Positions 60,200 to 64,000 of a stretch of DNA of 64,000 nucleotides are shown piece after piece. The stretch's first letter is position 1; every line of letters begins with the position of its first letter. The notes under the pieces were generated by a model. That model saw nothing but the letters and a program-made list of their open reading frames with translations, ran no database searches and was not told the DNA's origin. The stretch is from the NCBI RefSeq assembly GCF_048751585.1, contig NZ_JAZHOB010000006.1, positions 62,001 to 126,000 of the forward strand. The letters run 5' to 3'. The position numbers and the translations under genes are program-made. This stretch comes from G025836975 sp048751585 (GTDB lineage: Bacteria > Pseudomonadota > Gammaproteobacteria > Burkholderiales > Burkholderiaceae_B).

Positions 60200-60828
60200 G
60201 CGGAGAAGGCGATAGCAAATTGGATGCCAGCAATGCCGCCCAACGGCGCACGCTGACCTGGGTGTTTGCCATCAACCTGGCGCAGGCCCTGATCGTCGGC
60301 GTGGTCGGCATGATGGCTGACTCTACAGGCTTGATGGGAGCGGCACTAGACAACCTTGCCGATGGCTTGGTCTATGCCGTGAGCATCTATGCGGTCGGCC
60401 GCTCGATTGTGGCGAAGGCCCGTGCCGCACGCCTGTCCGGTTTTTTCCTTGTCGCCTTAGCCGCAGGTCTGCTCGTAGAAGTGCTGCGGCGCTTCGTGGC
60501 CGGCGGCGAACCGGCCGGCATCGTGATGATCATCGCAGCGATGGCGAATGCTGCGACCAATTTGTTTTGTCTGCGGCTATTGCGATCCCACCGCCAGGCT
60601 GGGGTGCATTTGCAAGCTTCATGGATCTTTACTACCAATGACATGTTCGCCAACGTAGGCATTGCGATATCCGGTGCCGCCGTAATAGTATTTAATTCGC
60701 CATTGCCCGATCTGCTGATCGGATTGGTTGTGGTTTGCATCGCGTTCAAAGGCGGATGGGAAATTCTGGAGCAGGCGCGGGACGCGGGTCGATCTGATGA
60801 TTCGGTCACGCAACAAGAAAAATTATGA
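60196..60828 (+). CDS. small CDF-type cation transporter
   Basis: A 210-residue membrane protein with about six segments and the cation diffusion facilitator layout: MADSTGLMGAALDNLADGLV in segment II and SWIFTTNDMFANVGIAISGA in segment V. It lacks the C-terminal cytoplasmic metal-binding domain of CzcD. It may export a divalent metal. It overlaps the P450 gene by 4 bases and is the last gene of the operon. Confidence 0.85.
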   Translation: MSGEGDSKLDASNAAQRRTLTWVFAINLAQALIVGVVGMMADSTGLMGAALDNLADGLVYAVSIYAVGRSIVAKARAARLSGFFLVALAAGLLVEVLRRFVAGGEPAGIVMIIAAMANAATNLFCLRLLRSHRQAGVHLQASWIFTTNDMFANVGIAISGAAVIVFNSPLPDLLIGLVVVCIAFKGGWEILEQARDAGRSDDSVTQQEKL

Positions 60829-61015
60829 AATAGGGCGGTGCAATGGCGCGTGCCTCACGCCATTCGGGTGTCGTGAAGAGCGCGAGGCAACCGAACGAAG
60901 ATCATGAGCCGCCAATGCAGTAAATAACCCTCCAGCTGATGCTTTGATGGAAGGTGTATGTGCACCCGGCATGCCCTTGGACCCGGCTGGCATGGGTTCC
61001 AATTCTGGAAAAAAA

Positions 61016-61075
61016 ATGGAGCCGCCCAAAGTATTGCTGCATCCGCCTCGCATTGCGCTGCTGTACGGCTCCTTG
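61016..61075 (+). pseudogene. possible arsH fragment
   Basis: MEPPKVLLHPPRIALLYGSL resembles the start of the FMN-binding loop of ArsH (compare HPPRILLLYGSLRERS in the intact arsH of this window). The similarity ends abruptly after YGSL. Twelve of about twenty residues support the match, so it is only a likely scrap. The rest of 60829-61184 has no gene. Confidence 0.4.
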
Positions 61076-61184
61076 GTTGCGCTTCATCGAGCATTCTCGA
61101 GCTATCGTCCGATTGAGTGCAGTCGGTGCCTTTCATCTGCGACATTGAAGCTCCGGCCTGCAATTGCGGCAATGGATAGACACC

Positions 61185-61943
61185 GCGCTTCGACGGCAGG
61201 GCATTTACGGACGAATGAACTGGCTTCCTCCTGCCACCGGCGGAAGCAATCCGAGTGAACGCAAAACCAATTGGATGCAGGCGGCGTTCCTAAGATAAAG
61301 TCAAAAACGGAAGGCAGCACGGCGTTATAAAAGTATAGTTCGCGCGGGGAGGGCGTTGCCCCATCAGCAGGTCAACGCTGCGTAAGCAACAGCGACCAAA
61401 ACGCTGTGGTCAATTGGTGGACGACGACGGTTCCAGTTTATCGGCATACTTAATCATAATGTCGCCCACTGCACGCATCATCTCGCCATGCATTTGCATC
61501 ATGACTTTCCCGTTCTTCCCGCCTGAAGCGCCCATCATGGGACAACCGCCCACCATTCCCATCATGCCGCCATTCATCATGCCGCCGCTCATTCCACCTC
61601 GCATCATGGGGTTCATGCCGGACGGGCTGCCATCCTGCGATGGCGTGTGCATTGCGCCCGGTCCATTCGGCATCGTGGCGGCGTCGCCGCCGGGCGTGGC
61701 TGCGAGTGCAGCACCGCCCACAGCCAATAAAAGTGTTGTAAGCGGAGCGATAAACAATACCTTCGTATTCATGGAGATCTCCTGTACTTAACGAATTAAC
61801 TCTGGCTAATCGGTTCTAATGCTTTCGATTGTTGTCCGGGTCTCGGGTAATCTTTGTATCCGCCAATGGCGCAGCGCAAGATTCTCGGACTCGGAAGTAC
61901 TTGTCGATTTAGTATGGACTTTCCGCGCTAATTGTCCAGGGCG
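61185..61943. repeat. long imperfect direct repeat, copy B
   Basis: The partner of 55186-55948, with the same start and end sequences. Differences include base changes and short indels across the whole length. Its right end stops beside the terminal insertion sequence. Confidence 0.85.
61410..61772 (-). CDS. methionine-rich secreted protein, copy B
   Basis: A 120-residue paralogue of the protein at 55408-55779, with the same signal peptide, Met-Gly stretch (MNPMMRGGMSGGMMNGGMMG, then MVGGCPMMG) and C-terminal KVMMQMHGEMMRAVGDIMIK. The glycine run after the signal is shorter by three. Both copies keep open frames and good AGGAG ribosome sites, suggesting both are expressed. A periplasmic Cu(I)/Ag(I)-binding role is inferred from composition only. 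Confidence 0.75.
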   Translation of the reverse strand: MNTKVLFIAPLTTLLLAVGGAALAATPGGDAATMPNGPGAMHTPSQDGSPSGMNPMMRGGMSGGMMNGGMMGMVGGCPMMGASGGKNGKVMMQMHGEMMRAVGDIMIKYADKLEPSSSTN

Positions 61944-61949
61944 AGTCTC

Positions 61950-63384
61950 TTCCAATATGACATGAGTCTGAACGGGGTCTCGTGTTTCCAACATGAGATG
62001 AGTCTGAAGCGTTCGCGTAAAGGGATCAAGTCGTCGATCATTAGGCATGGTGATCGATATGCAAGAAGAGAGGCTCGATAGCATCGAGCGTTTGGAACAG
62101 TTTTTGGAAGGGACCGCCGGGGTGGCACCTCGCGTACAGGGAGGCGAAGCCCCGCGCCAGGACCACGTTCGGCGGGTATTGGGCCGATTCCGCTATAGCC
62201 AACTGTCGCGCCGCGATAAGGGCGTGGTGGTGCGTTATCTTCAACACACCAGCGGCTACTCACGCCAGCACTTGGTGCGCCTGATTGGGCGGTTTGTGAC
62301 GCGCACGCCCCTGGGGCAGCGGCGTGCGCCTGTGGCTGGCTTTTACAGGCGCTACACCGAAGCCGACGTACGCCTTCTGGCCCAGACCGACGCGCTGCAT
62401 GACACGCCCAGCGGACTGGCAGCCAAGCACCTGTTTGAGCGAGCCTGGCAGGTCTATGGAGATGCCCGCTACGAGCGGCTTGCGGGCATCTCCGTGGCAC
62501 ATTTGTACAACTTGCACGCGACGCCGCGCTACCAAGATGTGCGGGTTAGCTGGAATGGAACGCGTGCGGGCAAAGGCACCGCCATCGGCGTACGACGCGC
62601 CCCGCAGCCACAAGGGCGGGCGGGCTTTATCCGAATCGACAGCGTGCATCAAGGCGATCAGGATGGCGCCAAGGGCGTCTATCACATCAACGCCGTCGAC
62701 TGCGTAACCCAATGGGAAGTCGTGGCCACGTGCCAGAAGATCTCCGAGGCTTACCTGTTGCCCGTGCTTGAGGAAATGCTCGCCGCCTTCCCCTTCACAA
62801 TCCTGGGCGTGCATGCCGATAACGGCAGCGGATACATCAATCACCGTGTCGCCCGGCTGCTCAATAAGCTCAATGCGGAACTGACCAAGTCGCGGCCCCG
62901 GCGCTCTACCGATAATGCCCTGGCCGAGAGCAAGAATGGAGCGGTCGTGCGCAAGGTCTTTGGTTACGGCCATATCCCGCAACGCTTTGCCGCACCGATC
63001 AACGACTTCTGCCGACAGTACTTGAACCCGTACCTGAACCTGCACCGGCCATGTCTGTTCGCCCAGGACCATACCGATGCCAAAGGCAAGGTCATTAAGC
63101 GGTATCCGCAACGCCTGGTGCAGACCCCGCTTGAGAAGCTCGCCAGCCTGGGCCCAGAGCAGCGCAACTTGCGCCCCGACACGACGCTGGAAATGCTCCA
63201 CAGTGAAGCGGCTGCGATGAGCGATAATGAGGCGGCTGCTCGGCTTCAAAAAGCCAGAACAGCATTGTTTAAATCCCTTAACCGACGGCTTAACCGCGCC
63301 GCCGCTTAAGGGCTAGGCCAAAAAGCCTGTGCATATCTGTATAGGCTCACAGCTACCAAGTTCAGACTCATCTACAGATTGGAA
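61950..63384 (+). mobile_element. insertion sequence with rve-type transposase
   Basis: About 1.4 kb bounded by imperfect inverted repeats: TTCCAATATGACATGAGTC (61950 on) and its counterpart GACTCATCTACAGATTGGAA ending at 63384. A second left-end-like copy starts at 61986, so the exact left boundary may be either. I could not identify a target-site duplication. Confidence 0.75.
62047..63309 (+). CDS. rve-domain DDE transposase
   Basis: A 420-residue transposase with an N-terminal helix-turn-helix region (RRDKGVVVRYLQHTSGYSRQ) and a retroviral-integrase-like core. The acidic triad is in FIRIDSVHQGDQDG, GVHADNGSGYINHRVARLL and DNALAESKNGAVVRKVFGYG. Relatives are labelled integrase catalytic-domain proteins of unassigned or IS481-like groups. 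The gene looks intact. Confidence 0.9.
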   Translation: MVIDMQEERLDSIERLEQFLEGTAGVAPRVQGGEAPRQDHVRRVLGRFRYSQLSRRDKGVVVRYLQHTSGYSRQHLVRLIGRFVTRTPLGQRRAPVAGFYRRYTEADVRLLAQTDALHDTPSGLAAKHLFERAWQVYGDARYERLAGISVAHLYNLHATPRYQDVRVSWNGTRAGKGTAIGVRRAPQPQGRAGFIRIDSVHQGDQDGAKGVYHINAVDCVTQWEVVATCQKISEAYLLPVLEEMLAAFPFTILGVHADNGSGYINHRVARLLNKLNAELTKSRPRRSTDNALAESKNGAVVRKVFGYGHIPQRFAAPINDFCRQYLNPYLNLHRPCLFAQDHTDAKGKVIKRYPQRLVQTPLEKLASLGPEQRNLRPDTTLEMLHSEAAAMSDNEAAARLQKARTALFKSLNRRLNRAAA

Positions 63385-63532
63385 TCGACTGCCATACAGC
63401 GCGTGTTGAGATGGCGTTGTTAATGTTGCGACATTTTTTCAAAATATGCTTGACATTGCTACGGTGGTAAGGTTTAACGTCCAATTTTATCAAGTTGTTT
63501 TGATTAAAAGACCGAAAATCACTAACCATATT

Positions 63533-63949
63533 ATGAGAAACATCTCGCGTAACCTACTTATCGGCATTGCGTATATCGCTGTACTGATGTTTAGTTTGTC
63601 GGCGCAGTCCGCGCAAGCCTGCACGCTGCCCAGCAACATGCAGGTGCAGGCGCTGGAGATAGCAACAGGCTATATGCCTTGCCAACCGAGTGCCGATGTT
63701 TATTCGGTTGGCGGTTCCAAGTGTTTGCTTGCCGATCAAGCGGGCACGGACATCTGCATTACTCAAGCGTGGATGCCACGCTCCGAAGCATCTTATCTCT
63801 CATATCCGGAATTTGGCCCCGTGTTTTCGAGACTGGAGATTGTGCCGGTCTTTCAAACCGTTGTAACGGCTAACCCCACCACTTCGACCATTCGTCGTTC
63901 TCGACGCAACTCTTCCCTCTCAATTTTGTACTGTAGCTTCCAGATTTAA
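63533..63949 (+). CDS. small secreted Cys-containing protein
   Basis: A 138-residue protein with a clear signal peptide (LLIGIAYIAVLMFSLSAQSA, then QAC). The mature part has four to six cysteines (GYMPCQPS, GGSKCLLAD, DICITQ, LYCSFQI). Similar short exported proteins occur near copper and other metal genes, but I cannot name a family. The ATG at 63533 is chosen for the signal peptide; an earlier in-frame start at 63446 would bury it. The last 50 bases of the window hold nothing visible. Confidence 0.6.
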   Translation: MRNISRNLLIGIAYIAVLMFSLSAQSAQACTLPSNMQVQALEIATGYMPCQPSADVYSVGGSKCLLADQAGTDICITQAWMPRSEASYLSYPEFGPVFSRLEIVPVFQTVVTANPTTSTIRRSRRNSSLSILYCSFQI

Positions 63950-64000
63950 ATCGCTGGATTCAGCCACACCTGCCGCTCACGCGTATGCCGGCAGGTTGAC

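Noticed and set aside
62260..63249. A 329-codon frame antisense to the terminal transposase
   Set aside because: It is a mirror of the transposase gene with no recognisable domain of its own.

Overview
The window reads as the accessory-gene-rich part of a mobile element from a betaproteobacterium, probably of the Alcaligenaceae/Burkholderiales type. That placement rests on the look of the proteins, not on a search. The first 9.3 kb (785-9263) is a conjugative-element backbone: DUF736, an XRE regulator, DUF2958, DUF2285, an AlpA-like helix-turn-helix protein, RepA, ParA, a ParB-like protein, DUF2840, a TraF-type signal peptidase and a VirD2-like relaxase (DUF3363). This content and order recall the Tn4371 family of integrative and conjugative elements. 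Three iteron-like repeats and an AT-rich stretch between repA and parA suggest a replication origin. Everything after the relaxase is cargo, and integrase, traG and trb genes are not in view.

Arsenic region (9.5-27.7 kb). A MarR regulator with a palindromic operator, repeated in weaker form before the next gene, precedes a Cys-tailed flavoprotein, an ArsO-like monooxygenase and an MFS transporter. Then come arsB, two LMW-phosphatase-type arsC and arsR on the minus strand, and a glutaredoxin-type arsC, arsH and an ACR3-like exporter on the plus strand. The arsenite-oxidation locus follows: aioXSR (minus) diverges from aioBA (plus), with a textbook sigma-54 promoter in front of aioB. moaA, for the molybdenum cofactor, and a chemoreceptor remnant lie downstream.

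Cytochrome and copper region (28-50 kb). A CzcI-like small protein precedes a complete System I cytochrome c maturation set, ccmABCDEFGHI. It is followed by a TlpA-like thioredoxin, CcdA, DsbB, a DsbA-like protein, an M23 peptidase, a PCu(A)C copper chaperone and a Sco lipoprotein. Together these would supply molybdopterin, c-type cytochromes and Cu(A)-oxidase assembly for arsenite-driven electron transport. The sco gene is cut in two by a 10-kb composite transposon (39535-49525) bounded by two related IS630-family elements. Deleting it at its TA target restores the sco frame exactly. Its cargo is truncated hydantoinase genes and a sulfide-detoxification set: a DUF1641 protein, sulfide:quinone oxidoreductase, persulfide dioxygenase and a TauE/SafE exporter. 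AraC and integrase scraps are also present.

Metal region (50-64 kb). A CDF exporter, a three-HMA-domain CadA-type ATPase and its MerR/CadR regulator come first. Next is a MerR-type promoter driving a truncated metal-ATPase leader followed by lspA, lnt, a CYP152-type fatty-acid peroxygenase and a small CDF protein, an unusual pairing of lipoprotein-processing enzymes with a peroxygenase. A 760-bp segment encoding a methionine-rich secreted protein flanks this operon on both sides. The window ends with an rve-type insertion sequence and a small secreted Cys-containing protein. I saw no tRNA, rRNA or CRISPR array.
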